64,000 nt of DNA, from contig NC_133157.1 of the NCBI RefSeq assembly GCF_040802235.1, positions 36,546,501 through 36,610,500 of the forward strand, given 5' to 3'. Shown here piece by piece: positions 23,954 to 35,390 of the stretch; position 1 is the stretch's first letter, and the number at the start of each line of letters is the position of its first letter. The DNA comes from Manis javanica. Taxonomy: Eukaryota > Chordata > Mammalia > Pholidota > Manidae. The translations under genes were made by a program, and so were the position numbers. The notes beneath the pieces are model-generated. The model was not told where the DNA came from. It worked only from the letters and a program-made list of their open reading frames with translations, and ran no database searches.

Positions 23954-24189
23954 CAGTAAGGCCGCAGGGGAGCGACTTTGTTGGGCCTTGTGAGGTCATC
24001 ACAGCGTGACTAGGAGCTGCAGTTGTGAGCGTCCTGGATGCGGTGGGTAGTACTCCTAATAGTCCGAGTACCAGAAATACCAAAAATCTCTCCCGTATTT
24101 GCTCATTATTGAGGGCCTGGGCTCTGTGGGCCTCGCACGTAGGCGTGGGGGTTAGCTAGAGGAAGGGACGCGCTCTGTGGGCGGGCAGA

Positions 24190-24307
24190 AGAGCTGCGCA
24201 CGAGCTACGTGTGGTGGCCCCTCCTTAGTCCGTGACGCGGAGATCACGTGACGGGCATAATCGCCTCTGCTGCCGCCGCCGCCGCTTTGTAAGAGGCACA
24301 TTGGCAG
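24190..24307 (+). other. UBAP2: UBAP2 exon 1 (non-coding, 5' border approximate)
   Basis: The 3' border is well supported: a consensus donor (TTGGCAG|GTAACG) at 24307/24308 directly follows a GCC-repeat leader (about 24268-24286). The 5' border is a guess, because a TATA-less CpG-island promoter gives no sharp start. The leader contains no ATG, so translation starts in exon 2. The exon is assigned to UBAP2 because it is the only CpG-island exon upstream of the recognisable UBAP2 coding exon on the same strand, with only intron-like DNA between. Confidence 0.7.
24244..24251. promoter_or_regulatory. Palindromic E-box TCACGTGA, proximal
   Basis: Second perfect TCACGTGA, only 57 bp before the exon-1 donor and thus near or within the transcribed leader. 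Two identical octamers 298 bp apart in one promoter are unlikely by chance. Confidence 0.65.
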
Positions 24308-24800
24308 GTAACGACCGGCGGTGGCAGCGGTGGGTCCCGAGTCCAGCGAGAACAGCAGCGGTAATTGGTACCTTCTGTCCTTTCCCGTTCCAGGTCTCTG
24401 AGCGCTGTAGCGTGTGCTTTCTAGTTCTGGTTTCAGCTTTTTCCTCTGTCCCCTTCGTAGTGCCCCAGCGTCTACCCGTGCGGTGCGGGCCGAGCTTCCC
24501 TCGCCAGTTTCATACGTCCGCAGTATGCTCAGGCCCAGGCGCCCTCTTTCCTCTCTCCCGTGGGTTGCCCTGTGCTGTTTCCTGCCTTCCCAGGTCCTAG
24601 TCGGCCCTGCCCCACCCAACCCCCCGGGGGCGCTTTCCCCTCCCCCCTTCGGGTTTCTGCCTGGGAGGGTGTGGTTTTCTCCCACACCTCTGTCCCTTTC
24701 CTGCCAGTCCGCTGGAGCTGCCTCTCCACGTTGAAGCTCCCCATCCTGACCACCTTTCCGTTTCCACGCCTGTCTAGTCCCGGGACTGCATATCTCAGGA

Positions 24801-26939
24801 CCCAACTTCTGCGCTCTCTAGTCTTTCCCAGCTCACCCGGAGGCATAGTTAAATTCTGCTTCTCCTTTTCGTTTGGAAGGCTTTGGTGTCAGACTCTTGG
24901 GACCCAGTTTTTTCCCCCAGTTCCTGTAGTTTGGTTGTGTCATAGTTCTTTACTTTAGGTTTGAGAGCGTTTTGTAAACTAAACCTGTGTTATAATACAT
25001 ATTCGAAATGTTATTCCTTAATTAGTATATTACATCTCAGTTTTTTTCCTTCTAAATCACTTTTCCCACTTCGCTTTCCCACCTTTTGCCCTGGGTTTTC
25101 AGTTGAATTAGTTGCCCAGGCCTCTCAAGTGTTACCAGTCTGGTCTCTTATCCTTGTTCTCTGTAGTTGATCCCATCATCATTCTAGTTATTTCCTGTTT
25201 GACATGATCCTGTGGTGGTTATATCCGAGCTATATGGTCTGCCAGTATTTAGGCTTATTGTCTGTCTGCATTCAGCAACTGTGTGTCTTTAACAGTTAAG
25301 TTTTTAAAGGTCTACATAAGGTATCCAAAGGTCATCTTTTATTTGAAGGGCATGCAAGTTTTTGGGTAAACCTAGTTCTTTTATTTTCTCTTCCCTTATG
25401 ATAGCATTTTTTAACCAAGAGGTATGTTAATAGTGTATTTCTCACTTTTTGCCATGAATTGCACATTCTAATTTTAGTGTCAGTTTGTCTAATAAAGGTG
25501 GAAGGAAAATGAACATAATACCTAAACTCTCCTGTAACCTAGGCATTGGGTGCTTGGATTAGGGTAGTGCCTGTCTGTCTCAGGAAAGGGAATGAATGTC
25601 ACCCTTAGGAGACGGTAGGTTCTTCCAGTACACCAACATCTCTTAAGTGCCTGCAGGCCCCCTTGGCTAGGGCTGTTCTCCTTGCCAAGGCTCTTCTTAG
25701 CATCAGGCAGAAATGATTCGTTTTCTCGCCACTCTTCTGCTTGTCTCCAGTATGTTCCTTCTGAGTGGCAATTTCACATGTGTGATGAGATTTTTCCCTC
25801 ACCCCTCTCCTGCTTTTTTCCCACAGCTGTGATTTCCTTGTTTGATTCTCTGTTGCTTCTGACCCATAATAATTAGGAGAAGGGAGGTTTTTGTTAGGAT
25901 TGAAATGTGTCTGGCAGTGGTGGCAAGGGAACGAAGACCCGGCAAAGGTCTGTGGAAATTGCTTCTCTTGCCTGTTTTCTGCTGTTCTGATTTCCTTTGG
26001 CCTCTCTCTTTAAATGTGGGCTGGACCTGCAGTAGTCACATGGAAGTTCCTTTAGAACCAGGCTGGAAGAACTACAATATCTCAGCTTCCCTTTCCTGGT
26101 ACCTTGTGCAGCCTGTGCAGTGCTTATTATGAGAGTCTCTTGCTGTTAATCTGAGTGATTTAGTGTTTGGGGAGAAATGGTAGGAGAACTTTTTTATACT
26201 TTCATACTTTTTCTTTGATGGGAACTGGTTGCTCTCTACTCCTTTCAGCGTAAACTACATGTAGAAAGTATAAACCAGTCTTGAAAGTTTCTACTGGTCT
26301 GAAGTGAAGCTCTTACTTTGAAAGTGTTCACCTTGAACTGTTGGTTCCCCAGTCCTTTTTTTTTTAATGACCTTGAGATTTTGTTGTTATAGCACTTTTG
26401 ATGTAAGTGAATTACAAAGGATTAATGCCTGCTCAAAAGGAGTCTGCATGAATTCACAGATGAAGTCCCTCTGCTCTTAAATCTTTATTAATTCTTGAGA
26501 GGAAACCTGTAGGTTAGCAAATATCAATTAGCCTGCTTAATGTGAGTAAATGCAGTGTCCTTTAAAAGCTGAATGTTATGGCAACAGTGGTGTTGACTGG
26601 TGAGCTGGTGGATGTCTGATTTTTAGGAACAATGCCTCTCCCCCTGGCGCCCCCCCTGCCCCCGACCAAACAGCAGATACAACTTGAAGGAAGGTAAAGG
26701 GAGGGCAGACTTGTAAGAGAGTTTCACCTTGTAACATGTAATAGATTTTGAAATAATTTTGACCTAACCATAAATAAATACTTAGGAATGCAATTCTTGT
26801 TTTCTTCAAGTCCAAGAACCAAATTAATTGGCTTAGTTTGACAATTACAATGCAAACTCCCTATGCTGATACTTGTTACTCATTTTTTTTTTTTTAAGTT
26901 TTCTTGGCAGTATGTCTGGAAGATGCTTCATGTCCTGCT
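24801..26939. other. Intronic sequence, no repeat recognised
   Basis: Unique-looking T-rich intron DNA following the CpG island. Open frames are short and unrelated to known families. Confidence 0.5.
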
Positions 26940-27005
26940 TTTTTTTATTTTTATTTTTTTATTTTGGTATCATTAATCTACAATTACATGAGGAACATTA
27001 TGTTA
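26940..27005 (-). mobile_element. Tiny L1 3' fragment (about 65 bp)
   Basis: A T-rich tail followed by 'ggtatcattaatctacaatt' and 'acatgaggaacattatgtt', then nothing more of L1: an extremely 5'-truncated copy. Confidence 0.85.
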
Positions 27006-28179
27006 TATTTTTTTAAGAAAATAAACTATTTTAGCTTTTGGAATTTCTTGGCATAGGATTTGAAGACCAGGTTTTTAAATTTCTGGCCGACATAGCATGT
27101 GTACTAGAGTGAATCTCGATTTTTAGGTTAACTCATTTTCATACTGGAGTTATGAGCTCAGTTGAATTGGAACCCAGTTAACTTTGAATTAATTTATGAA
27201 CTGGGGCTTGGATTAAAGAATAGCTTTATTTAAGACCAGGCTGTATTCTTTCAAAAGTTCTTAGGAATGTGTTGCTTGTCTGTCTTCATTTAGGACTCTA
27301 AAAGTAATAGAACATATTTGGGTCTAAAACTTGTTTCCTTATGAGAACATTTTCAAAGATTTACAGAAGAGAGAATTTCATTTGGATTTAAGACCTGTTG
27401 CTGTAACTCTGTTTCTTGATACTGGCAGTGATGATGTTAACCTGTTTTTAAGATGTTACATAGGAATTTTCTCATTTATCCTTGTACTGAACATATACAT
27501 TCCAATAATAATACATTACTACTTACATATTTTTTTCACATGTAGTCTCATTCTCTGTCAAGTAGATAATCTACTTATGAAGACTTTTTGAAGCCCAGAT
27601 TACTTGTTAATGCTGTCTTTCTCCCTCTCTGTCTTCTTTAATTCTCTCTACATCCTCCATCTTTTTCTCTTATTTCTGTCTTATTTTCTCACCATTCTCT
27701 TTTTCTGCCTCCTTCTGTCCCTTCACTCCCCATACAAAAACACTCTGAACACTCACTCAGGCTCAACTGAGAAAGTTAAAGGCCTTTTGACTGTACTTGC
27801 CACCCTATCATGCTGCTTTCCAAGCAGACGGATGGGCTTGGGCAAGGTGTGTAGTATGCTACCTCTATTGTGTGTCTACCTGGCTGGAATGTGTGCTCTT
27901 TGAAGTATGGGAACTTCACATTTGATAACAGTGTTTGGCATTGTCAAATCATTATAACAGAGAAAAAGTGGGCTTCAAAAAAATAAAAGTTTAACTGAAA
28001 CACGGTTTTGGAAAAAATGACTGGCTTTCGGATTGATTGACAAGCCTAACTTTAAATTGTTTTCTAGACCAAACCCACTCCCCCTTTTTTTCTCAAATTC
28101 AATTACAGATTTCCATTTTATGGAAAGGTTTTGGGGGCAGGCTGGTCGGCACTATCTTTCTTTTTGATTCCTTAAAACA
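27006..28179. other. Intronic sequence, no repeat recognised
   Basis: Contains a pyrimidine-rich stretch near 27600-27730 whose open frames are low-complexity Leu/Phe/Ser and not convincing genes. Confidence 0.5.
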
Positions 28180-28310
28180 AGGAAAACTGTGATTCCTCTC
28201 ACAGTTCTGAAAGCCAGACGTTTAAAATCAAGGTATCAGTAGAACAGCACTTCTTTGGGAGGCTCAATCCTTGCCTCTTCTATGTTAGGTGGCTGAGAGA
28301 AACCTTTGGC
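28180..28310 (-). repeat. MaLR-type LTR fragment, antisense
   Basis: 'cacagttctgaaagccagac' followed by 'aaaatcaaggtatcagtaga' and 'ggctcaatccttgcctcttc' matches antisense MLT1-class text. Confidence 0.55.
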
Positions 28311-28599
28311 CGGCACTATTTTAGCTAAGAAAATACATTTTAGAAAATTTGAAAGAATAGAATGAAAATGTCATTATGGTATAACATTTTAGTATTAATC
28401 ATTATTCTTTTATATAAAGTATATACTTTTAAAAAAGTGGGATCGTATTTTGCATACTTTACCATTTTTGTTGAAAAATACGCACTAGCCAAAGAAGGTA
28501 TAAAGGATGAGGTATAAAAACACATGTAGAATTTTCAAAAAGAAGAAGAAAATGACCAAGAACTAAAACATAAAGCCCCTGTGTATCTCGCATAGCATT

Positions 28600-29110
28600 C
28601 GTTTCTCCCGTTCCCAGAAGTGACCATTAACCCTACATTTTGGGTTTGCTGTTTCTTAGAGTAATTTTTATTCCATACTTACATATCCACAAACGGAACG
28701 TAGTTTAATACTGTCCATTTTCAATCTTGATCTAAATTGTATGAGTCTTCTGATACTTGTTTCACTCTTGTATGTTTTTGATTCATCCACGCTGATTCTT
28801 AGTGCTGTCAGTCATATCTAGTAGGATTGGTATTCTATTGTAAGGATATATGCCATAACTTACTCTGTTGTGATGGATGTTTGCCTCATTTCCAGTTTTT
28901 TTTGTCATTACAGATTAAACTTGTGGTCTTGTGATCTCTTACGTTTCTTCCTTCCCCCTAAAACAGATGATGACTATTTATAATGAAGTGGAATTTTGGG
29001 GTTGTGTGTGCGGTATATATAACTTTGCTAGGTAATTCCAAACTGTTTTCTACAGTGTTGTACAGGCATTCTTTTAGGCATCTCATCTGAACTACAGAAC
29101 ACAGGAAATT
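28600..29110 (-). repeat. Old L1M-type relic
   Basis: 'ttccaaactgttttctacag' and the flanking 'gtcattacagattaaacttg' fit a decayed antisense L1 ORF2 end. Confidence 0.5.
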
Positions 29111-29643
29111 GAGTGACTGTTTTCTAAATTCTCTTGAGGATGTTATTATTAATACTCTGGAAGCCTAGGGAAGAAGTTTAGTTCACATATACAGTGGATA
29201 TCTTAGACATGGGAACTTTTCTTAAGATTAAATGGGTAAGAGTTTCACATCCTCGGACAACTTTTGGTATTGCTCTAATTTTATTTATTTATTAAAAATT
29301 AAAAAAAAAACTTTGGTATCATTAATCTACAATTACATGAAGAATATTATGTTTACTAGGCTCCCCCGTTCACCAAGTCTCCCCCACATACCCCTTCACA
29401 GTCACTGTCCATCAGCGTAGTAAGATGCTGTAAAATCACTACTTTTCTTCTCTGTGTTGCACAGCCCTCCCCGTGCCCCCCACGTACTATACATGCTAAT
29501 CGTAATGCTCCCTTTCGTTTTTCCCGCCCTTGTCCCTCCCTTCCCACCCATCCTCCCCAGTCCCTTTCCCTTTGTTAACTATTAGTCCACTCTTGGGTTC
29601 TGTGATTCTGCTGCTGTTTTGTTCCTTCAGTTTTCCTTTGTTC

Positions 29644-32600
29644 TTATACTCCACATATGAGTGAAATCATTTGGTACTTGTCTCTCTCCGCCTGGCCTAT
29701 TTCACTGAGCGTAATACCCTCTAGCTCCATCCACATGTTGCAAATGGTAGGATCTGTTTTTTTCTTGTGGCTGAGTAATATTCCATTGTGTATATGTACC
29801 ACATCTTCTTTATCCATTCATCTACTGATGGACATTTAGGTTGCTTCCATATCTTGGCTATTGTAAATAGTGCAGCGACAAACAGAGGGGTGCATCTGTC
29901 TTTTTCAAACTGGAGTGCTGCATTCTTAGCGTAAATTCCTAGAAGTGGAATTCCTGGGTCAAATGGTATTTCTATTTAGAGCTTTTTGAGGAACCTCCAT
30001 ATTGCTTTCCATAATGGTTGAACTAATTTACATTCCCATCAGCAGTGTAGGAGGGTTCTGCTTTCTGCACAACCTCAACAACATTTGTTGTTGTTTGTCT
30101 TTTGGATGGTGGTGATCCTTACTGGTGTGAGATGATATCTCATTGTGATTTTAATTTGCATTTTTCTGATGACTAGCGGATGTGGAAGATCTTTTCATGT
30201 GTCTGTTGGCCATCTGAATTTCTTCTTTGAGAACTGTCTGTTCAGCTCCTCTGCCCATTTTTTAATTGGATTCTTTGCTTTTTGTTTGTTGAGGTATGTG
30301 AGCTCTTTATAGATTTTGGATGACAACCCTTATTGGATTTGTCATTTATGAATATATTGTCCCATACTGTAGGATACCTTTTTGTTCTATTGATGGTGTC
30401 CTTTGCTGGACAGAAGCTTTTCAGCTTGACATAGTCCCACTTGTTCATTTTTGCTTTTGTTTCCCTTGCCTGGGGAGATATGTTCATGAAGACGTCGCTC
30501 ATGTTTACATCCAAGAGATTTTTGCCTATGTTTTTCTATAAGAGTTTTATGGTTTTATGACTTACATTCAAGTCTTTGGTCCATTTTGAATTTATTTTTG
30601 TGTATTATCGTATTAGACAATGGTCCAGTTTCATTCTCCTACATGTAGCTAGCTGTCCAGTTTTGCCAGCACCAACTGTTGAAGAGGCTGTCATTTCCCC
30701 ATTGTATGTCCATGGCTCCTTTATCATATATTAACTGACCATATTTGTTTGGTTTAATGTCTGGAGTCTCTATTCTGTTCCACCGGTCTTGGGTCTGTTC
30801 TTGTGCCAGTACCAAATTGTCTTGAGTACTGTGGCTTTGTAGTAGAGCTTGAAGTTGGGGAGGGAGATCCCTCCCACTTTATTCTTCCTTCTCAGGATTG
30901 CTTTGGCTATTTGGGGTCTTTGGTTGTTCCATATGAATTTTAGAACTATTTCTTCAAGTTCGTTGAAGAATTCTATTGGTAATTTGATAGGGATTGCATT
31001 AAATCTGTAGATTGTTTTGGGCAGGATGGCCATTTTGACGATTTTAAATCTTCCGAGCCAAGAGCATGGGATTAGTTCCCATTTGTTAGTGTCCTCTTTA
31101 ATTTCTCTTAAGAGTGTCCTGTAGTTTTCAGGGTATATAGATCTTTCACTTCCTTGGTTAGGTTTATCCCTAGGTATTTTATTCTTTTTGATGCTATTGT
31201 GAGTGGAATTGTTTTCCAGTGTATAGGAAAGCCACAGATTTGTGTGTGTTAATTTTGTATCTTGGAACTCTGCTGAATTCCGATATTCTAGTAGTTTTGG
31301 AGTGGAGTCTTTAGGGTTTTTTATGTGCAATATCATGTCATCTGCAACTAGTGACAGTTGACTTCTTTACCAGTCTGGATTCCTTGTATTTCTTTGTTTG
31401 TCTGATTGCCGTGGTTAGGACCTCCAGTACTATGTTGAATAACAGTGGGGAGAGTGGGCATCCCTGTCTTGTTCCTGATCTCAGAGGAAAAGCTTTCAGC
31501 TTTTCGCTGTTCAGTATGATGTTAGCTGTGGGTTTATCATATATGGCCTTTATTATGTTGAGGTACTTGCCCTCTGTGCCCATTTTGTTGAGAGTTTTTA
31601 TCATGAATAGATGTTAAATTTTGTCAAATGCTTTTTCAGCATCTACAGAGATGATCATGTAGTTTTTGTCCTTTTTGTTGATGTGGTGGATGATGTTGAT
31701 GAATTTTCGAATGTTGTACCATCCTTGCATCCCTGGGATGAATCCCACTTGGTCATGGTATATGATCCTTTTGATGTATTTTTGAATTTGGTTTGCTAAT
31801 ATTTTGTTGAGTATTTTTGCATCCATGTTCATCAGGGATATTGGTCTGTAGTTTTCTTTTTTGGTGGGGTCTTTGCCTGGTTTTGGTATTAGGGTGATGT
31901 TGGCTTCGTAAAATGAGTTTGGGAGTATTCCCTCCTCTTCTATTTTTTGGAAAACTTTAAGGAGAATGGGTACTATGTCTTCTCTGTATGTCTAATAAAT
32001 TCCAAGGTAAGTCCATCTGGCCCCGGGGGTTTTGTTCTTGGGTAGTTTTTTGATTGCCGCTTCAATTTCGTTGCTGGTAATCGGTCTGTTTAGATTTTCT
32101 GTTTCTTCCTTGGTCAATCTTGGAATGTTGTATTTTTTTAGAAAGTTGCCATTTCTTCTACATCATCCATTTTGTTAGCATACAATTTTTCATAGTATTC
32201 TCTCATAATTCTTTGTATTTCTGTAGGGTGTGTCGTGATTTTTCCTTTCTCATTTCTGATTCTGTTGATGTGTGCAGATTCTCTTTTTCTCTTAATAAGT
32301 CTGGCTAGAGGTTTATCTATTTTGTTTATTTTCTCGAAGAACCAGCTCTTGGTTTCATTGATTTTTTTCTATTGTTTTATTCTCAATTTTATTTATTTCT
32401 TCTCTGATCTTTATGTCCCTAGTTCTGCTGACATTAGGCCTCATTTGTTCTTTTTCCAATTTCGATAATTGTGACGTTAGACTATTCATTTGGGATTGTT
32501 CTTTCTTCTTTAAATATGCCTGGATTGCTATGTACTTTCCTCTTAAGACTGCTTTTGCTGTGTCCCACAGAAGTTGGGGCTTTGTGTTGTTCTTGTCATT

Positions 32601-33443
32601 TGTTTCCATGTATTGCTTGATCTCTATTTTAATTTGGTTGTTGATCCATTGATTATTTAGGAGCATGTTGTTAAGCCTCCATGTGTTTGTGAACCTTTTT
32701 GTTTTCTTTGTACAATTTATTTCTAGTTTTATACCTTTGTGATCTGAAAAATTGGTTGGTAGGATTTCAATCTTTTTGAATTATTGAGGCTCTTTTTATG
32801 GCCTAGTATGTGGTCTATTCTGGAGAATGTTCCATGTGCAATTGAGAAGAATGTGTATCCTGTTGCTTTTGGATGTAGAGTTCTCTAGATGTCTATTAGT
32901 ACCATCTATCTGTTCTAGTGTGTTGTTCAGTGCCTCTGTGTCCTTACTTATTTTCTGTCTGGTGGATCTATCCTTTAGTGTGAGTGGTGTGTTGAAGTCT
33001 CCTAAAATGAGTGCATTGCATTCTATTTCTTCCTTTAGTTCTGTTAGTATTTGTTTCACATATGCTGGTGCTCCTGTGTTGGGTGTATATATATTTATAA
33101 TGGTTATATCCTTGTGTTGGACTGAGCCCTTTATCATGATGTAATATCCTTTATCTCTTGTTACTTTCTTTGTTTTGAAGACTATTTTGTCTGATGCTAG
33201 TACTGCAACACCTGGGTTTTCCTCCCTGTTGTTTGCATGGAATATCTTTTTCCATCCCTTGAATTTTAGTCTGTGCATGTCTTTGGGTTTGAGGTGGGTC
33301 TCTTGTAAGCAGCATACAGATGGGTCTTGCTTTTTTATCCATTGTATTACTCTGTGTCTTTTGATTGGTGCATTCAGTCCATTTACATTTAGGGTGATTA
33401 TTGAAAGATACGTACTTACTGCCATTGCATGCTTTACATTCAT
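29644..33443 (-). pseudogene. L1 ORF2 (endonuclease and reverse transcriptase), inactivated
   Basis: Full-span ORF2: 3.8 kb, matching the usual ~1275 codons. The N-terminal endonuclease is recognisable at 32796-33443 (LNVNGLNAPIKRHR, CCLQETHL, LILGDFNTPL). The reverse transcriptase is split over 31614-31832 ([11 protein letters not shown]), 31338-31604 ([20 protein letters not shown]) and 30770-31336 ([15 protein letters not shown]). The catalytic ADD region is destroyed by a stop/frameshift near 31338-31350. The C-terminal part is further broken. It cannot make an active enzyme. Confidence 0.92.
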
Positions 33444-33738
33444 GGTTACCAAAGGTTCAAGGTTAGCTTTTTTAGTATCTTACTGTCTAACTTAACTCGC
33501 TTATTGAGCTATTATAGACACTGTCTGGTGGTTCTTTATTTCTCTCCCTTCTTATTCCTCCTCCTACATTCTTTATATGTTGGGTGTTTAATTCTGTGCT
33601 CTTTTGTGTTTCCTTTGACTGCTTTTGTGGGTTGTTGATTTTATTTTTTGCCTTTAGTTAGTATTTGCTTGGTCTACTTTCTTTGTAGTGATTTTATTTT
33701 CTCTGGTGACATCTGTTTAGCCTTAGGAGTGCTCCCAT

Positions 33739-34587
33739 CTAGAGCAGTCCCTCTAAAATACCCTGTAGAGGTGGTTTGTGGGAGGCAAATTCCCTCAACT
33801 TTTGCTTGTCTGGGAATTGTTTAATCCCTCCTTCATATTTAAATGATAATCACGCTGGATACAGTATTTTTGGTTCAGGGCTCTTCTGTTTCACTGCATT
33901 AAATATATCATGCCATTCTCTTGTGGCCTGTAAGGTTTCTTTTGAGAAGTGTGATGATAGCCTGATGGGTTTTCCTTTGTAGGTGACCTTTTTCCTCTTT
34001 CTAGCTGCCTTTAAAACTCTGTCCTTGTCCTTGATCTTTGCCATTTTAATTATTATGTGTCTTGGTGTTGTCCTCCTTGGGTCCCTTCTTTTGGGAGTTC
34101 TGTGTACTTCTGTACTCTGATCGATTATTTCCTCCCCCAGTTTGGGGAAATTTTCAGCAATCATTTCTTCAGATACACTTTCTATCCCTTTTTCTGTCTC
34201 TTCTTCTGGTACCCCTATAATGCAGTTATTGTTCCTTTTCGACTGGTCTCACTGTTCTCTTAATGTTCTTTCATTTCTGGAGATCCTTTTATCTCTCTCT
34301 GTGTCAGCTTCTCTGCGTTCCTTTTCTCTGATTTCTGTTGCATTAACGGCCTCTTGCACCTCATCTAGTCTGCTCTTAAGTCCTTCAGGAGATTGTTTTA
34401 TTTCTGTAGTCTCCCTCCCTAGTTAGTCTGTTAGCTCTTGCAGTTTTCTCTTCAGCTCCATCAGCATGGTTATGACCTTTATTTTGAAATCTTTTTCAGG
34501 AAGATTGTTTAGGTCTGTCTCCCCAAGCTCCTTCTCAGGGTTTGTCTCTGTTAGTCTGGTCTGGATCAAATTCTTCTGCCTTTTTAT
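33739..34587 (-). pseudogene. L1 ORF1 (RNA-binding protein), start codon lost
   Basis: About 283 codons of span. The frame at 33850-34164 carries the RRM/C-terminal signature (RRTTPRHIIIKMAKIKDKDR, then 'ARKRKKVTYKGKPIRLSSHF'). Aligned by eye to the other full-length copy, the initiator ATG has become ATA (34585-34587). The stop is TAG at 33739-33741. The coiled coil is shorter than in the 54-60 kb copy. Confidence 0.85.
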
Positions 34588-35390
34588 AGCGATAAAGGTA
34601 GTTGTGGGGAGTTGGTGTGTGTTTCAGCTGGGAGAACGTCCCTTCTTGCTAGTTTGTGGCATTCCTCTTCTGTGAGAAAGGTGACCGCTAGTGGCTTTTG
34701 CTGGTAGCTGCGTGGAGATGGGGCCTCTAAGTCTGGCCCAGGCAGCTTATGTGGGTATGGTGGGCCTCAGGTTGCTACTCCGCTATGGTGGAGCTGTGCT
34801 GTTGGGGGAACAGGCGGGAGGCTGTTTATCGCCTTGAGGGGCCTCAGCACTGCGTTGCCACCCAGGGGTTAGGGCGCCTGGAGTTTCCCGGGATTTCCAG
34901 CTGCTGGGCTTAGTGAGCAGGAACGCTTCAGTCCACCTGTGAGGCTACTGTCCCTTTAAGACTTTCAAAGAGCACTCACTTTTCTGTTGTCCCAGGGGTG
35001 CCTGCTGCGTGGCCCACTCGCAGATTTTTCTGTCCCGTTTCCCTAGTATCCAGCACACCATGCAGTGTGTGTCTGCGTTCCCGGTGCAGATGGCTAAGGC
35101 TGGGTATTTAGCAGTCCTGAGCTCACTTGCTCTCCCCGCTCCAACTCCTCTTCTCCCTCTGAGGAGTTGGTGTAGAGGTGGCACTCGGGTCCCGCCGGGC
35201 TGCGGCTTGTATCTTACCCCATTTATGAGGTGCTGGGTTTTTGCATGTGTAGATGTAGCCTGGCTGTTGTCCTCTATCTTCTGGTCTCTCTTTTAGGAAT
35301 AGTTGTATTTGTTGTACTTTTGAAAACATATATGGTTTTGGGAGGAGATTTCCGCTGCTCTGCTCACGCCACCATCTTGGCACCTCCTGT
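34588..35390 (-). promoter_or_regulatory. L1 5' UTR/internal promoter region
   Basis: GC-rich, CpG-containing sequence between ORF1 and the element's 5' terminus. It has a single copy of the 'tttccctagtatc' segment that is present in three tandem copies in the other full-length element. Confidence 0.75.

Larger units (their letters stand above)
23590..24800. promoter_or_regulatory. UBAP2: CpG island: UBAP2 promoter and first exon
   Basis: The only long CpG-dense stretch outside L1 5' UTRs. It contains Sp1-type GC boxes (about 23640, 23934, 24179), a ZNF143-like site, two CACGTG palindromes and no TATA box near the exon, so a housekeeping-type promoter with dispersed initiation is expected. 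CpG density continues past the exon-1 donor into intron 1, then fades after about 24800. The ATG-free exon downstream and its splice donor orient transcription to +. Divergent transcription to the - side is possible but no - strand exon is evident. Confidence 0.9.
29305..35390 (-). mobile_element. Near-full-length L1 (about 6.1 kb)
   Basis: 3' UTR at 29305-29643, ORF2 at 29644-33443, ORF1 at 33739-34587, and a GC-richer 5' UTR to about 35390, ending 'cgccaccatcttggcacctc', the same 5' terminus type as the 54-60 kb copy. All frames are disrupted. Unusually, the 3' end abuts an A-rich run on the + strand (T on the element's strand), not a poly(A) tail, and I could not find a TSD. It is the largest antisense block in the first half of UBAP2 intron 1. 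Confidence 0.93.

Noticed and set aside
24152..24805. 217-codon - strand frame in the CpG island
   Set aside because: GC-rich low-stop sequence. The frame crosses the UBAP2 donor region, is low complexity (Arg/Gly/Ala) and has no family resemblance.
31351..34675. Many + strand frames of 60-110 codons
   Set aside because: Antisense shadows of L1 ORF2 and ORF1; hydrophobic Phe/Leu/Ser text typical of reversed L1.
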